Assembly (NCBI GenBank): GCA_011033025.1
Contig: WFMF01000343.1
Span: forward strand, 124,001 to 188,000
Length of the DNA stretch: 64,000 nucleotides
Source of the DNA: Beroe forskalii
Taxonomy: Eukaryota; Ctenophora; Nuda; Beroida; Beroidae
Direction: 5' to 3'
A model generated the notes under the pieces. It made no database searches. It was not told the origin of the DNA and saw nothing but the letters and a program-made list of their open reading frames with translations. This document shows positions 46,590 to 59,595 of the stretch, one piece after another (positions within the stretch are counted from its first letter, which is position 1; each line of letters opens with the position of its first letter). Both the position numbers and the translations under genes were made by a program.

Positions 46590-49500
46590 CTACTCCTCTA
46601 CTTGAACCTCATCATCTTTTGGAGTTGTTGGAACCATCTCTATTTGTTGTACTGGCGCTACCTTTAGCCGCTGGGTCCCTTTTCGGAACCCCTTCACCAC
46701 CCTTTTAAACTTGTCTCTGATGAAGGTATCGTAGATGAGGGGGTTGATGCAGGAGTTGATGGGCAGGATGACGATGGAGAAGACAGAGTAGAGAGAGGTG
46801 ACATCCACCAGTTCCAATGAGTGTATGAGACAAGTAGCCAGGAAGGGGACCCAGCAGATGAAATCAGTGACAATGATCCATGTTATGTTTCGCTGTAATC
46901 TCCGGGCTCGGCGATCTTCCCCATTGTTGTTGTTACCCCCTGCCATCATGCCTTTCAATCTCTTCCGAGACTTGGTCGCACTCAGGTTTATCAGACCGTA
47001 GCAGATGCTGATGACGATCACACACAGGAAGTTGAATGCTATCAGACACCAAACATACAGCTTCTGGGGGTCATCACTTTTCACAAAGAATTTGAAGAGA
47101 CAGACACCATCATTACCATAGAAATGGATGCTCCTCCCACTTATTTTCCCATAGTTATCAGAAAACATCAAATTCACAAGGTTTCTTATTGTCCCCCACG
47201 TGATGGAAGGATTGCTAATCTTACCGAAGTATGCCCCGAGGACACTGAGATGATTGCCCTTATTGCCTGACCCCATAAACAAACTAATGTCTTTGTAAGT
47301 CATGCCATTGACAAATGAATCCTCTAGGGAGCCCAACAGAGGGATGCAAGGAATTGCAATAGAAACTATGACTATAGCAGATGCAACTAGGCAGACTTTC
47401 AGTTTCATCTTATGAGAACTTCTAGTTTTACCCTTAATGCTCAAAACCCTGAAAATACTAAGGAACGTCATTGAAAACAGCGACAATGTTGAACCAAATG
47501 TATTCATGACACCAAGAAATGCACAGTAATTACTAGATAGCCATTGGGATTGTTTTTTACAATACCCTGATCTTATCATAAAGGAGTCTTGGACAGATAT
47601 CAATAAGAGGTAGAATCCTGTCAAGAGGTCCCCGAAGTTTATCAAGATGGAAAGGGTCCTGTTGAAAAGAGCTCCATCTCTGGTGCCCTTCATTGCGAGG
47701 AAGCCTCTGACCAAAGCAGCAGCATTTAGCAGCACTGCGGATGTACCTATGGACCAAGCCAGCACTTTCAGCCATAATCCAGGTATGATTTCTTTACCAC
47801 ACTTTTCATTGCACTCGTCTGAATGGTCAAGACAGTCAACTTGTCCGTCGCATTTCTTTGCAAATGGTATGTAGAAGCTGGAAGTGATGCACTGGAAATG
47901 GTTCTTGCACTTTCTTTCATCCGACCCATCCCCACAGTCATCCACCAAGTTGCAGAGCTGATCAAATCTCACACATAGCTCATTATCGCACTTGAAGAAG
48001 TTATTGTGATACTTGCCGCCTTGCTCGATGAGGAATGTTAAATAAGAACTCTTTGCCAATGTGAAAATCTTGTTTTGAATGCGAGGGCAGGAATCATGCC
48101 TGAGTGGCTGCAGGGTACAGGAAGTATTAAAACACCGTCCTGTGCAGCTCAAGTAGACATAGACCTCTCCAAACACATGCTCACATGTTCTGGTACTGTT
48201 TGGAATCATCAGTTTTGTGCCCGAATGCCCAAATATAGGATAATCAGGACCTTGGAAATATTCCAGGACACATTGTTGAGTGAAATGCTGGATTCTGTCC
48301 ATCCCAGGCAAGCAATAAAACATTGAACTATAGTCCATGAAAAGGGCGGGTTTTGTGAAGATTTTCGGAATAGTCCTGGACGCCTGACAGACCGCCCTTT
48401 CTCCTCTGCAATAATCCCTGCCATCACAAAGCCGGATCAGTTCCACGTGGTCCAGTGACCCTAGTTCGCAGAGGAAGACGTTGTCACAGGAAGTGTTGTC
48501 TGACACTCGGCGTGTGGTGTGGGAGAGTTGGCACGTGGGCCAGAAGGTCTTTAGCTCATCCTCGCCTGAGGAACAGTCAGGAAAACCATCGTTTATCCAA
48601 GATAGAGGGATAGCCAGCAACGGCAGGTTATCTTGCTGCTGGCTCAGGGACATGTTCTTCTCTTGTGGCGTCCTCTTTGGTGTGTACCTGAAGGAGATTA
48701 TTGTCATGATAAAACCTGAAAAGGAGCTAGTATGAACATGGTATACTGATATTATACTAGGAAAGAATGCAGTACAATACCTTGCAAATGAACAGGCCCC
48801 ATGAAAGAGTACAGACAGGGAACGAACCTGCGATAACACTTCGTTTTGAGGACGTTGGCACAATGCCAGCTCGTCTCATCGTTCCCATCTTCACAGTCCT
48901 TCACTCCATCACAGAGAAGGTGCTTGTGGATAGTGCAGGCACTGGACAACTGGGTACACTGAGAGAGAGAGAGAAGCCCCTTATACTAGTACTTACTATA
49001 AGTAACTATTTCAGTATTTGCGGAAAGGGGAAGATTGTACCAAATAAACTGCCCCAAACCTATTGAAAGATTGAAGTATCAAGTTCATTTGGAATACATA
49101 GCGAGTACATAATTATAAGCCGTGGGATGCTCCTGGTTTAGACCCACAGGTTGTTGGAAGACGGTCTAAACTTAAACCAATATAGCACTATGGACTGATC
49201 AGGCAAGGCTGATTTCTTTTTGTGGGGCTATTTCAAAGATCATGTATATTTAGATCCATGAAATTGCTGTTAGGTATATCAACTGTAGAATTTGCCAGTA
49301 AAACAAAGGATTCTAATTAAGCTACTCATCAAACTAGGGATCATCATCTATCAGAAAGTTTATGTCCAAATTTGCCTCATCATCAAAATTGAGAGGCTAA
49401 ATCTGGACAGTGTACCATGACTAGTTAGCTAGTCACATAATTTTGCAGCAAGTATAGTGAATTCAACATTGCTATTTTGTGCTTCAAATTATCATATTAT

Positions 49501-52500
49501 TACTTATTATACAGTGAAAATTGTTCAGATTCATGCTTCTGGGGTGAATTTGGACATGATTTTGTGGACGATCAACTTTGGGTTTTAAGATTCTCGGGAA
49601 ACATGTTAACTTGTTAAATGTCCAGAAAAGCCCCTCCTTACCCTATAATGCTTCTGAGGCTTCAAAATCTTCTGTACAGGAAAGGGAATGGTTTGAAAAA
49701 TTATTAAAAAATACTAGCGCTATTTGAAATATATACCTCAGAAAATGTAATCACTTACCTACAAATTAAATCGAAAATTTCTTTCTTTGTCTGATTTGTC
49801 TTGAAACACCCAGTATATGTACAACTGTTCCAGAACTTACTAGTATGTACAACTGTCTATAGTCAACGATGGATTCATGGAAGCATCAGAGAGTTTTACA
49901 ATTGTTCCAGCATAAAACATCATTATCTGGGAAGCCACCATCCATATTCCATTCTTCTCCACAGCAAGTAGACCCCTGACCCACTTTCAATCAACTTAAC
50001 GACCTTTTCGTGTACATAAAATTCGTTAATAACGAACCTGGATATCGAGCTGATCGTCACACAGCGCTACTCTGCCCCCTATTGTGCAAACCACTGCTTT
50101 AGACACTGTACTGGGGTAACCTCCGATAGCGCACTTCAACACTCCTCTCTCTGGGTCTGTGCAGTTCACCTGGATAAGTGGAGTTCAAGACAAAACTAGA
50201 ATATACTGGATAAGTAGAGATCAAGACATCCGAACCACAATCTCTGCTAACCCTCTTCAATGCCTTTTGTAAGACAAAAAGGCGTCGGGGAGGTAAAATG
50301 TGCAAATTCCTATAACTTTCCTCACCTGATCTAGATAATCCTTGCAGAAAGAATATTTGATGCCAAACCCGCTGACAAAAAATGGTCCACAACGAAGATA
50401 GGGTGGTATCCTCACAATAGATCCAATGGTCATACGTTGATTAAAACGGACATTATGGCACCTTATCCCAGGCTGAATATTGGGATAAAAAGTAGGGAAG
50501 CAATCTTTTTCATCTGACAAATCGTCACATTCTTTTTCGTAATTACAAATCTGTGGAGCCATGAGGTGCAATACCTTGCCCATTGAGCGACATGACAGCC
50601 CGTACTCCACACCGTTGCAGTGCACTTCGTCCGTGCAGTGTACTTCGTCCTGGCACACCATGTCACAAGGGATGATGGTGCGGTCATGACTGCTATAGAA
50701 CAGCTTCTCCTCTGACATCTTCTGACAAACTTCCTTTGAGAGCTCCGGTTTGCACTCCACCGAATGGTCCAGTATTCTACACTCTTCCTCCACAGTGTTA
50801 CGATACGCACGCAATGAGTGCCAGTCGCTCAAGTCCTTGTTAGGGGCATCCTGGCAGATAACCTCGCCACACAACACCTCCTCCGTGTTGTAGACTTGGG
50901 TTTCTGCGACCAGGCCACAGGACTGGTAGTTCAGGCGGTCCTCCGGACATACTCCCTGCACATACTGCATTTTATAATACTTCGAACTTTTCATGTCGTA
51001 CGTAGTGTGTTTGGTCACATAGTAATGATCTGAGCTGGCACATCTGTTGACGGTGAAGCCGACTAGGTCAGTCAATACGTCCTGACACTTCCATTTCAAA
51101 AACCCGTTTCGTGGCGCAATGCTACATTCACCTGAGGACAAAATAAACAAATGGGGAAAGTGTGCATTGATAAGCTACCAGAATGTAAGTTATCCATATT
51201 TTCCCTTTAATAAGACTTCTGTGCAGTGAAATAGGTGATTAAAAATTATTTTATGGGAAAGAACTTATCGATATCTATCATTTGCAACAAAAGGCAAAAA
51301 TTTTCGAAATCCTACATAACATTGTTAAATATTACGAAACAAGAAGTCCTGTCTGGCCTTCTAAGTCACAGGACACCCTGCTCACAGGAAACCCGAGCTT
51401 TAAGTACGCAGTATTTTCAAAATTCATGGATCACACCGCAAATTTCGTGAAAATGAATGACAAAGCAAATGTTTCTAAACGTATGCGAAATTGAACTAAT
51501 AATATGATCAATCGCGTTTTCTAGAGGTTCGGAAGGGTCCAACTCCAATGTGATTTCAAACACTAAGTGAGTCATTGATGCAAATTTTTGTTACTGGGGG
51601 TATGGGTGCAACGTAACAACCCAACAATTCAAATTTATTGAGCACTTTTAACCGCATCAAAAATTCCAATCAGATCATAAGTTACGACGGAGCAACGTAC
51701 ACATTACAGCATTAAACGAAAATAGACGCACGCGCAATTAATTTGCACGTGCAATTTCCCCCATTGCCCGCGCGTTGTCTTGGAAATACCTGGTTTGGGT
51801 CGGCACACCAGTCCCAATGCAATGAACAGTTCCTTTTCAAGGGTTTTTCTCTCTGTTTGAAATGTATAATTAAGAAAACAATGGTCAACACCCTTAATGA
51901 TTGTGTAACTACAGTCTTGAGTAGTTCTCGCCTCCTTCGGACACGTCATTATTATGTTGAGGCCATCAAAAAACGCTGTTTTTTCTGAGGAATAGGATGA
52001 TGATAAGATTGAATTTGATGAATTCGATTGAATTTGACGTTATGGCAGAATTTGCAACCTATCATATTTCTACACCAACAAAACAGTTGGACGGTTGGTC
52101 TAGTAACCCCCACGGGTTTGAATGTGACAACTGGACCTGAAAAGAGGCAAAATGAACTGACCACATCTAAACTCGCGGGGTGTTACTATAGACCAACCGC
52201 CCAACGGTTTTGGTGGTTATAAAATTACCATAATAAGATATAAAAATCAAATTGGGATTGCCAACTTGCTGCAGTACCTACCGCTACATCTACCATGAGG
52301 ACATCTAATGCTTTTTCCGGGACAGTGGGTGCTGTTGAAGTTAATTATGGTTGCTTTGAATTTGCCTCCATGCACACTGCTCCATCTCCATTCCGATTTG
52401 TCTGTGTCACAACAGTAGCGCCCTTTTCTGTAAGGGAACTCGTGGCTCTCGGGACACAAATCTGCAGACAAAATGTAATAATATAATTGCATATAATTGC

Positions 52501-55500
52501 CGGAGAAACATGGACAACGCTTGTTGCTATATTGTGTGAATATGAAATTTAAAGTTGGCTCCTGTGAAAAAATGGTAAAAAATGACGATTTTTCCCTGTT
52601 CCCAATCGCGTTTTTGTTTTACAAAAAGGCATTGAGAAAAGGTTAGCAGAGATCGTGTTTTGTGGGGGTTGTGTGTATCGCATTTTTGACGATGTGGATG
52701 TCGTTCCAGGCTATGTTGTGTCCTGTGGTGATGGAATGCTGAGCAGGAGCGGACTTCACTCTGTCTGTTGTGTCGTCAAAAGCCTTGTTCAGTCTGTAGC
52801 ATCTATCGTGTTCCTTCATTCTGTCGTGGAGGGGGCGGTAGGTCTGTCCGTTGTACTTGGCGGGGCAGTCGAGGCATCGTAGATGGTGTTGGGGGTCTGG
52901 GAGGAGGGAGGAGTAGTCTTCGTTTTGGTGAGGAGGTTTCGGAGAGATGTGTTGGATGAGAAGGTGACGTCGATGTCGTAGTCGTTGAGGATCTTCTTGA
53001 TGGGTTTGGAGAGGGAGGGATGGAAGGGTAGGAATGTCTTGAGGGAGGGTTGGGGTCTGATCTGTCTGTTGAATGAGGCAAGGGATTGGTAGGTTGAGGG
53101 GTTGATGAACTTCATGGATACTTCTGCCATGATGGAGGTGATGCAGGATGGAGGGAATCCGTTGTGGAGGAGGGTGTGCCAAGTCATTATACTATAAAGT
53201 TGGTAACTCGGTAATCTGCCGATGCACACCTGGGGCACAACCTGGGCACACCTGGGGCACATCTCGGGCACACCTCGGGCACACTTCGGGCACAAGACAC
53301 ACCTGGAGCACATTTGAGAACAACCACCTGGGGCACACCTCGGGCACCCTGGGGCACACTTGGGGCACATCTCGGACACAATTAATGCACAAACCATATC
53401 TGGGGCACAACCAGCTGAGGGCACATTTCGGGCACATCTCGGGCACACCTGGGGCACATCTCGGGCACACCTGGGGCACATCTCGCATGGGACTACACGG
53501 CCCCCCCCCCCTTAGGGGGGGCCAGGTGTGCCCGAAATGTGCCCGAGATGTGCCCCAGGTGTGCCCAGGTTGTGCCCCAGGTGTGCATCGGCAGATTACC
53601 GAGTTACCAAAAAAGTTTCATTTCACCTTGATTAACCGGCGTCCGGCCCTTAATTTGACCCCACTTTGACCGGCTTTTTAACCGGCCCTTAGGACAAAAG
53701 TCTCAAAGTCGTTTTTGTCCTTAAGGAGTTAATCAGGTAACGTGTTGCATTCCATACCTGAACGATCGCTGATATCATTGTATGCCCCACTATGCCCAGC
53801 AGCAGGGACTGCCACTTGGAAAAAGGCAGCTGACTGCTCCAGTCCCAGGTCCTGACAGATGGCATCTCCAATGGCATGGGATAGATATGGCATCGGACAC
53901 ACTCGGTATAGAGTTTCCTGAAAGGATCTTCAGTAGGCACTCACAAAACATTTTATCAGTGGGTGCTCCACGCTCAGTACGCTGTTCTGCAGCGCTCAGT
54001 GCACGTCCAATTAAGCCGATCTATAAGCACACGTCATGTTAATTATATAACGATTATCATATACTAACTAAAGTACTAAGGTATTGTGAGAACACATCTA
54101 CAAGTGACTGCCATTGCGTGTGATACCGATTGAACAGCATAACAAAGGATGTTCACAAATGCTTACGTCATGCCGTGCAACTAAGAACTTTAGAAATATG
54201 GTCAATTCACATAAGTGTTTGATTCCCAATAAGCCAATCAGTTGATAAATCTAACGTTTCCAATGTCAGATTCGACCGTGGGGATGGTCCATTTGTTATC
54301 ACACCTAAAGGAGAGTGAGAAGCAGAGAGGCAGTGGATTGACCGGGTAATTCATGGCACATGTCCGAGTATTGTTGCTCACCTGGTAGTATACCATCAGA
54401 ACGCCAGCTGTTGCTGGCTCCCTGTCCACAGAGTAGTGATCTCTGGCCGTATCCAGCAGGGTGAAGCGAACATTCTCCGGCTTCATAAATTTCCGATAAT
54501 CTGCATGATACGAAAAGTTACAGTTATCAGCATGATATACGGCCTCTTATGTTTAATAACTTTTGGCGACCCTTTTTCTAACTTTGAACATTAATTACAG
54601 AAGATATAGAATAAAGTCCAAATTTAAAATGAAAAATGAAATTCTTATTAGGGAGACTCCTTTTTTAGGGAGACTCCTTTTTTCAACCATCCTGCAAAAG
54701 ACCGCGGGTTTTTAACTCCCAGTGTGTCAGTTCTGCTGGGAAAGCGGATGCTCATTGCTCCTACTCTCCTACTTTTGACTACCTCTCTCGAATATAACAA
54801 TAGATTTTATACGGATAATGTTATTTATACGACATTAAATGCGATTTTACCAGCCACCAAGAAAAAAAGAAAAAAGAAAATCGGTTTGATGAATTCAGTT
54901 AAAATTTTGATATTAATTATTCAATGTGAGACAAGAGAATGGGTCCATTATAAAGCAATCAGTATCCCTTATGTTTTGAGTATCACGGATTCTTTTCACT
55001 GCTTAGTGCTTTATAAGCAATACCAGCTGCAGACCATCCTTGTAAAATATTTGACTTTCCTTCTGGTGTCTTAAAGTAAGTGAAAGCCTTGGATATTGTC
55101 TTTGCATGCAGGGTTCGAAGAACAGCTTTTCCTATATTTACTTTGATGTCATTTCTGGAGAAATGTTAGGTCATAGACTAGAAATCTCAAAATCCTGTTC
55201 AATACTTGTCAATGTACGGTTGACAGTCAGATCAAGTGGCACGTAATTTATACTTCTTAAATTTTATACGACATGAAATTTATACGAAAAAATTAAAATT
55301 CGCATGAATATTGTGATGTTTAAATAGTCTGTACTCAGAACCACTAAAACCTCTTCACGAGGTAATATAACAATAGGCCATCATTTCTAAGTGTACTTCA
55401 CGCACAACATAAGAATTGACTACGCATGTCTACTATCACCACTATGCGTCTTAACGCTGCTCTATTATAATACAATGCAAGATACCCAATCAACTGCAAT

Positions 55501-55691
55501 AAAACAAGCATTTTGCTGTTGCCTGGTAGATTATGAATTTTAGACAACTTAAAACTTGAAAGAGGGTTCAAAAGTTTACCTTCTAGTGATGAAGCTTGAG
55601 TAGAGGAAAGCATAATAGCCGTCATTGCAGACCAATAGTAAAGATTAACCCAGGACCCAGTGAAGGTTACTGCTTCACTGACGACAGTCAT
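46590..55691 (-). CDS. Large seven-helix receptor with SRCR and LDLa ectodomain
   Basis: Nine exons: 55691-55580, 54500-54382, 53917-53758, 52461-52282, 51975-51790, 51131-50326, 50169-50038, 48958-48828, 48687-46590. Total 3,924 bases, 1,307 aa; all phases close. Order: hydrophobic leader (about 1-35); an SRCR-like domain over exons 2-3 (YYQETLYRVCP, AICQDLGLE); a CPESHEFPYRKGRYCC motif in exon 4; a Cys-rich region with a degenerate LDLa (CNYEKECDDLSDEKDC); a canonical LDLa in exon 8 (CDGVKDCEDGNDE); two more in exon 9 (DDCGDGSDERKC, CDGQVDCLDHSDEC); then seven helices from about residue 925. Helix 2 INFGDLLTG, helix 6 TDFICWVPF and helix 7 NPLIY resemble the LGR/relaxin-receptor group. The DRY triplet reads FRV. 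No leucine-rich repeats are seen. Expected at the cell surface; ligand unknown. The left-edge gene is a paralogue. Confidence 0.85.
52643..53157 (-). pseudogene. Penelope-like retroelement 3' fragment with GIY-YIG endonuclease region
   Basis: The first part has LSKPIKKILNDYDIDVTF and SLRNLL, typical of the region after the reverse transcriptase of Penelope-like elements. After a one-base shift near 52880, CLDCPAKYNGQTYRPLHDR and the following EHDR resemble the GIY-YIG nuclease (NTIY for GIY/VIY, YNG for YIG). It lies in a receptor intron. Confidence 0.75.
53200..53610. mobile_element. Fold-back element with GGGGCACA-type repeat arms
   Basis: Ends TTGGTAACTCGGTAATCTGC and its exact inverse. 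Both arms continue with GATGCACACCTGGGGCACAA and further CTCGGGCACA units for about 90 bp. The centre holds a poly-C/poly-G stretch. Open frames across it are by-products of the repeat. Confidence 0.8.
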
Positions 55692-55856
55692 GTCTTACAT
55701 TAATTATACAATAGATTAATAATTGAATTGATAAATTGTTTGGTTATATATCATGGACATTCACCCAAAGCATCTAATTTGACCATTTTGATATGCTGCC
55801 TCATAACTTTGTTTTAACAAAATTCGAATTCACTTATTAAGAATTGTTAAAACTTT

Positions 55857-56390
55857 GGTAAATTGAGCGATCCGTCGAGGCCATCAGGCCAGTATCACGC
55901 CAGTATCGCGCCAGTATCAGGCTAGTACCACGCCAGTATCGCGCCAGTATCGCGCCAGTATCAGGCCTACCTCACGCCGTTATCACGCCAGTACCGCGCC
56001 AGTACCGCGCCAGTATCACGCCAGTAGCGCGCCAGTAGCACGCCATTAGCACGCCAGTATCGCGCCAGTATCACGCCAGTAGCACGCCAGTATCACGCCA
56101 GTATCGCGCCAGTCGACACTTACCTTAAGCCAGGACGCCAGTAGCACGCCAGTATCAGATCATATATAATGGCGTGTTACTGGCGTCCTGGCTTGAAGTT
56201 AGGTTCGACTGGCGCGATAATGGCGTACTACTGGCGCGCTACTGGCGTGATACTGGCGCGATAACGGCGCGAAAACGGCGTGAGGTAGGCCTGATACTGG
56301 CGTGATACTGGCGTGGTACTGGCGCGCTACTGGCGTGATACTGGCGCGCTACTGGCGTGATACTGTCCTCGACGGATCGCTCAATTTACC
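55857..56390. mobile_element. Fold-back transposon copy 1 with exact 8-bp target duplication
   Basis: Ends GGTAAATTGAGCGATCCGTC and its inverse. Both arms are arrays of an 11-mer (CCAGTATCACG and variants) that pair with each other around a centre near 56170. Flanked by AAAACTTT at 55849-55856 and 56391-56398. It has no coding capacity. Confidence 0.92.
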
Positions 56391-56840
56391 AAAACTTTCA
56401 ATCGCCTGAAGGACGCAACCAAAAGATGAAAGTTGTCAAATTTGTCTGTCAAGGGGTAGAATTTCGACAGTTTATCATTCCGAGAGATTAAAAGCTCTTG
56501 AAAAATGAAAGTCCGAATATGATTATCGTCTTCAAAAATATGTTTTTATAGGCACCCACTCTCATACACCCCGCAATTATATCAAGTAGGTACTCAAATA
56601 CTTTTGTCACAGGTTTAACAAAAACCTACGTTGGTCTTGCCCAATCGTTAGTTAGTAAGTAATATATTATTTAACTCGTTCCGTTAAAGAAGCAAATGTT
56701 ATTGGTGCAAAATAATAAGGGCTCAAATCAAATCGTCAAATTCTCGTTACTGTCAAATGGCGATCCTTTGTTAACTAGCTCATGAAACAATTTTTCATCG
56801 TATTTGCAGAGTTTTCCGTGAATTACGCAATACTGCATCA

Positions 56841-57050
56841 TGGGGCTGACAAGCCCTCTGCGGCGGTGTGCGAGCCCAGGGGCCCGAGCATTGGAAAGCG
56901 ACCCTCACAGTGCGAGGACCGAGCGCGGTCCCGAGGACCCGAAGGGTCCGAGGGTGAGCTCGTTACAGCCGATTTCATCGAGTCCGAGGGCCCAAAGGGT
57001 CCGAAGGACACGAGGAGGAGTTTCAATAACTGCGCTTGCCAGCCCTGACT
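56841..57050. mobile_element. GC-rich element with short inverted ends
   Basis: A GC-rich island in AT-rich surroundings. TGGGGCTGACAAGC at the left roughly mirrors GCTTGCCAGCCCTGA at the right. The interior repeats GGGTCCGAGG and GGGCCC motifs. The small open frames across it are probably incidental. Confidence 0.45.
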
Positions 57051-58377
57051 ATAAGTTTTCATGAAATGGCTATTTTTCACAAAAAATTTGGCACACTTTC
57101 TATAGCCGGAATTGCGCCAAAATTTCTACATCGGAAATTTATGAGTCAAAGGCACTACTCTCAAAATTCCAGATCAATTCGATAAAAAACGGCCGAGTTA
57201 TGACACCTTTATTAAGTTTCGTAAACTCGAGGCCTCTGAAAGTCTAAAGTGCTCATAAACCGAGTTGTGGGCGAAAAACCGATTTCTAGGCCCACAATAG
57301 CCATCTCTAGGTCGATTTTTGTAACTTGGTTCAGGAAATACGTAGAGACTCCGTTTTGGGCGCAAAAGAACCACAATGGCCACGTTCAATATACAATTTG
57401 TTAATTTCAAGATATGCCTTAAAATGCTAACAACCCGAGTTGTGAGCGAAAAACAGTTTTCGGGCACTGTAAGCAATTGCTGGGACAATTGCTGAACGAA
57501 TTTTCGTATGTCACTTGGCTGCTGCTCAACTCAAAATCGATTTTTCTGCACTTTCCCCACATTGGAAAGTACTGGAAAGTTGCTACATCGATTTTTGTGC
57601 CAAAAACCATGGATCAGCAATCAAAATTGCTTGGTGTAGAATTTGTCCACATTTTGAGCCAATTTTAGGCGGATTTGATTGAATTAATGAATCAAATTTG
57701 ATTTAATTAATGAATATGGATAGTCCAACAAGTACCAACCCCAACGACACTACTGTCGTTTGGAATTATAATTATGCTATAGTACTATGATTTCTAAAAT
57801 TACATCTTTACTTTTAGAGTTACAGCCATTTTCATGAATTCATTGACTTTTCAAATCATGTGGATATGGGATGAACATTGAACACACTGATGCTAGTGAA
57901 TAGTGAATACAGCTTACATTATAAAAGCACTTATTACAGCACTAATTGATGATTAACTAAATAGAATATGTCTATTCACCAACCTCTCCGAGCAGATGAC
58001 CCCTTTCCAGCCCATGCACAGCATTTTCATTTGTCTTCATCTTGACGAGTTTTTTCCACGTTTCGACCATGCTTCCCCACATTGGAAAGTACTGGAAAGT
58101 TGCAAGATCGATTTTTCGTGCCACCATTAAAATTACAACCATTTTCATGAATTCATTGACTTGTAAAATCATGCTTCCCGGTTTTCTCGAACCTCCTCTC
58201 AGGAGTGCAGGGGATATTATGGCTATTCCTATGGAAGGGTGGGAGATTGGAAGAATTTTGCCAATAATTCATCAATATTACTATATTATGGGGACTATGC
58301 TACCACAAATTCTTAGCATACAATACACAATTATCACCCTTCCTTTGTAAGAGTGAACAGTTCACCATATGGTGCTA

Positions 58378-58556
58378 AATTTGTTGGTGCTGCTAAAATA
58401 TATGAATCATATATCCAAACACTATGTTGCACTATGTTGCACATGCAACAGAACAATACAACATGTGTTGTATTGTTCTGTTGCATGTGCAACATAGTCG
58501 TCAGTTCTAGTGTTTGGATATATGATTTGTATATTTTAGCAGCAGCATCAAATTTG
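58378..58556. repeat. Near-perfect 179-bp palindrome
   Basis: The outer arms (AAATTTGTTGGTGCTGCTAA and GCAGCAGCATCAAATTTG) and the inner arms (ATGTTGCACATGCAACAGAA and its inverse) pair almost completely with hardly any loop. Either a MITE or a source of long hairpin RNA. Confidence 0.85.
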
Positions 58557-58622
58557 ACATCATGACAAAGTGAAATGAAATGTACTTGTCAGTGCATAAT
58601 GAAACAAGCGGTTACATGTTGA

Positions 58623-59190
58623 AGCTGAGATCATGGAACCGGATTATACCCCGACCGGAAACAGCCAGGACTGACTATTCTATGGCCAAACAACAGAATT
58701 TCTTCCCACTCGGGTCTGACAACCCTCGTCCGGATTCATCGCTTAAGTAGATTTTTGATTGCTCCCTTATAAAATAAAATTTCATTTTTAGCTTTTTTGC
58801 ACTGTAATTCAGTGGAGACCATATAACCAAACTTACATGGTCGCTAAAACAAGCTTGGAAGGGGTATAATGCAACTTACATGGTCGAGGTGACAGCCGAG
58901 ATGACAGAGTTCATTATCGAAGGTATACCATCACAGCTGAGATCATGGAACTGGATTATACACCAACCAGAAATAGCTGGGACCTACTATTCTCTGACCA
59001 AACAACAGTATTTCTTCACGCTCAGTTCTCACGACCCTGGTCTGGATTCAACGCTTAAGTAGATTTTTGAGTGCTCCTTTATAAGTAAAATTAAATTTCA
59101 TTTTAACCTATTTTGTACTGTAAATTAGTGGAGACCGTATAAGTAAACTTACAGGGTCGCTAAAACAGGCTTGGGAGGGTTATAATACAC
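58623..59190. repeat. Tandem duplication, about 313-bp period, two copies
   Basis: Copy 1 starts at 58623 and copy 2 at 58936, both with GCTGAGATCATGGAACYGG. They share CGCTTAAGTAGATTTTTGA and AGTGGAGACCRTATAA. Divergence is moderate. No conserved frame. Confidence 0.8.
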
Positions 59191-59245
59191 ATTATTATAC
59201 ATGATAGCTTGTAAATGATAGGTTGATCAATTGTCGATAATACCA

Positions 59246-59595
59246 GCTGAAACAAGCCAAAACAAGCGAAACAAACTGAAACCAACCCGAAACCAACCCA
59301 AAAACCTCCTCAATCAAGCGGAAACAAGCCAATCAACCTGAAAGAAGCAAATCAACCCAGAATGAGGGAATCAACCCAGGTCCCAGAGCAAGTGAAACAA
59401 CCCAAAATGCAAGTGAATCAACCCAAATCATACCCAGGTTGTGGTTAAAGCTTGGGTTGTTTTGGGTTGATTTGCTTGTAGAAGGTTTAATTGCTAGTTT
59501 TGGGTCTATTCACTTGTTTCCGATCATTTTGTCTTGATTTGGGAAGGTTTTTGGGTAGGTTATGGTTGGATTTGGTGTGTTCTGCTTGTTTTAGC
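59246..59595. mobile_element. Fold-back element with AAACAAGCC/AACCCAAA repeat arms
   Basis: The left arm has GAAACAAGCCAAAACAAGC and AACCAACCCAAAAACC. The right arm is its loose inverse and ends GCTTGTTTTAGC. The arms are short purine- or pyrimidine-biased repeats, as in the other fold-back elements. Confidence 0.6.

Noticed and set aside
52816-53669. Long open frames rich in Cys-Pro-Arg or Gly-His-Thr over the fold-back element
   Set aside because: They read through the GGGGCACA repeat arms in several frames and both strands, with no start context or homology.
54238-54320. Extra receptor exon starting CDNKWTIPT
   Set aside because: Its phase does not fit its neighbours and it hits a stop. 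Exons 54500-54382 and 53917-53758 join directly in phase to form one SRCR-like domain.
56782-57080. Small frames over the GC-rich island as a gene
   Set aside because: Frames exist on both strands only because stop codons are rare in GC-rich DNA. No start, splice or homology support.
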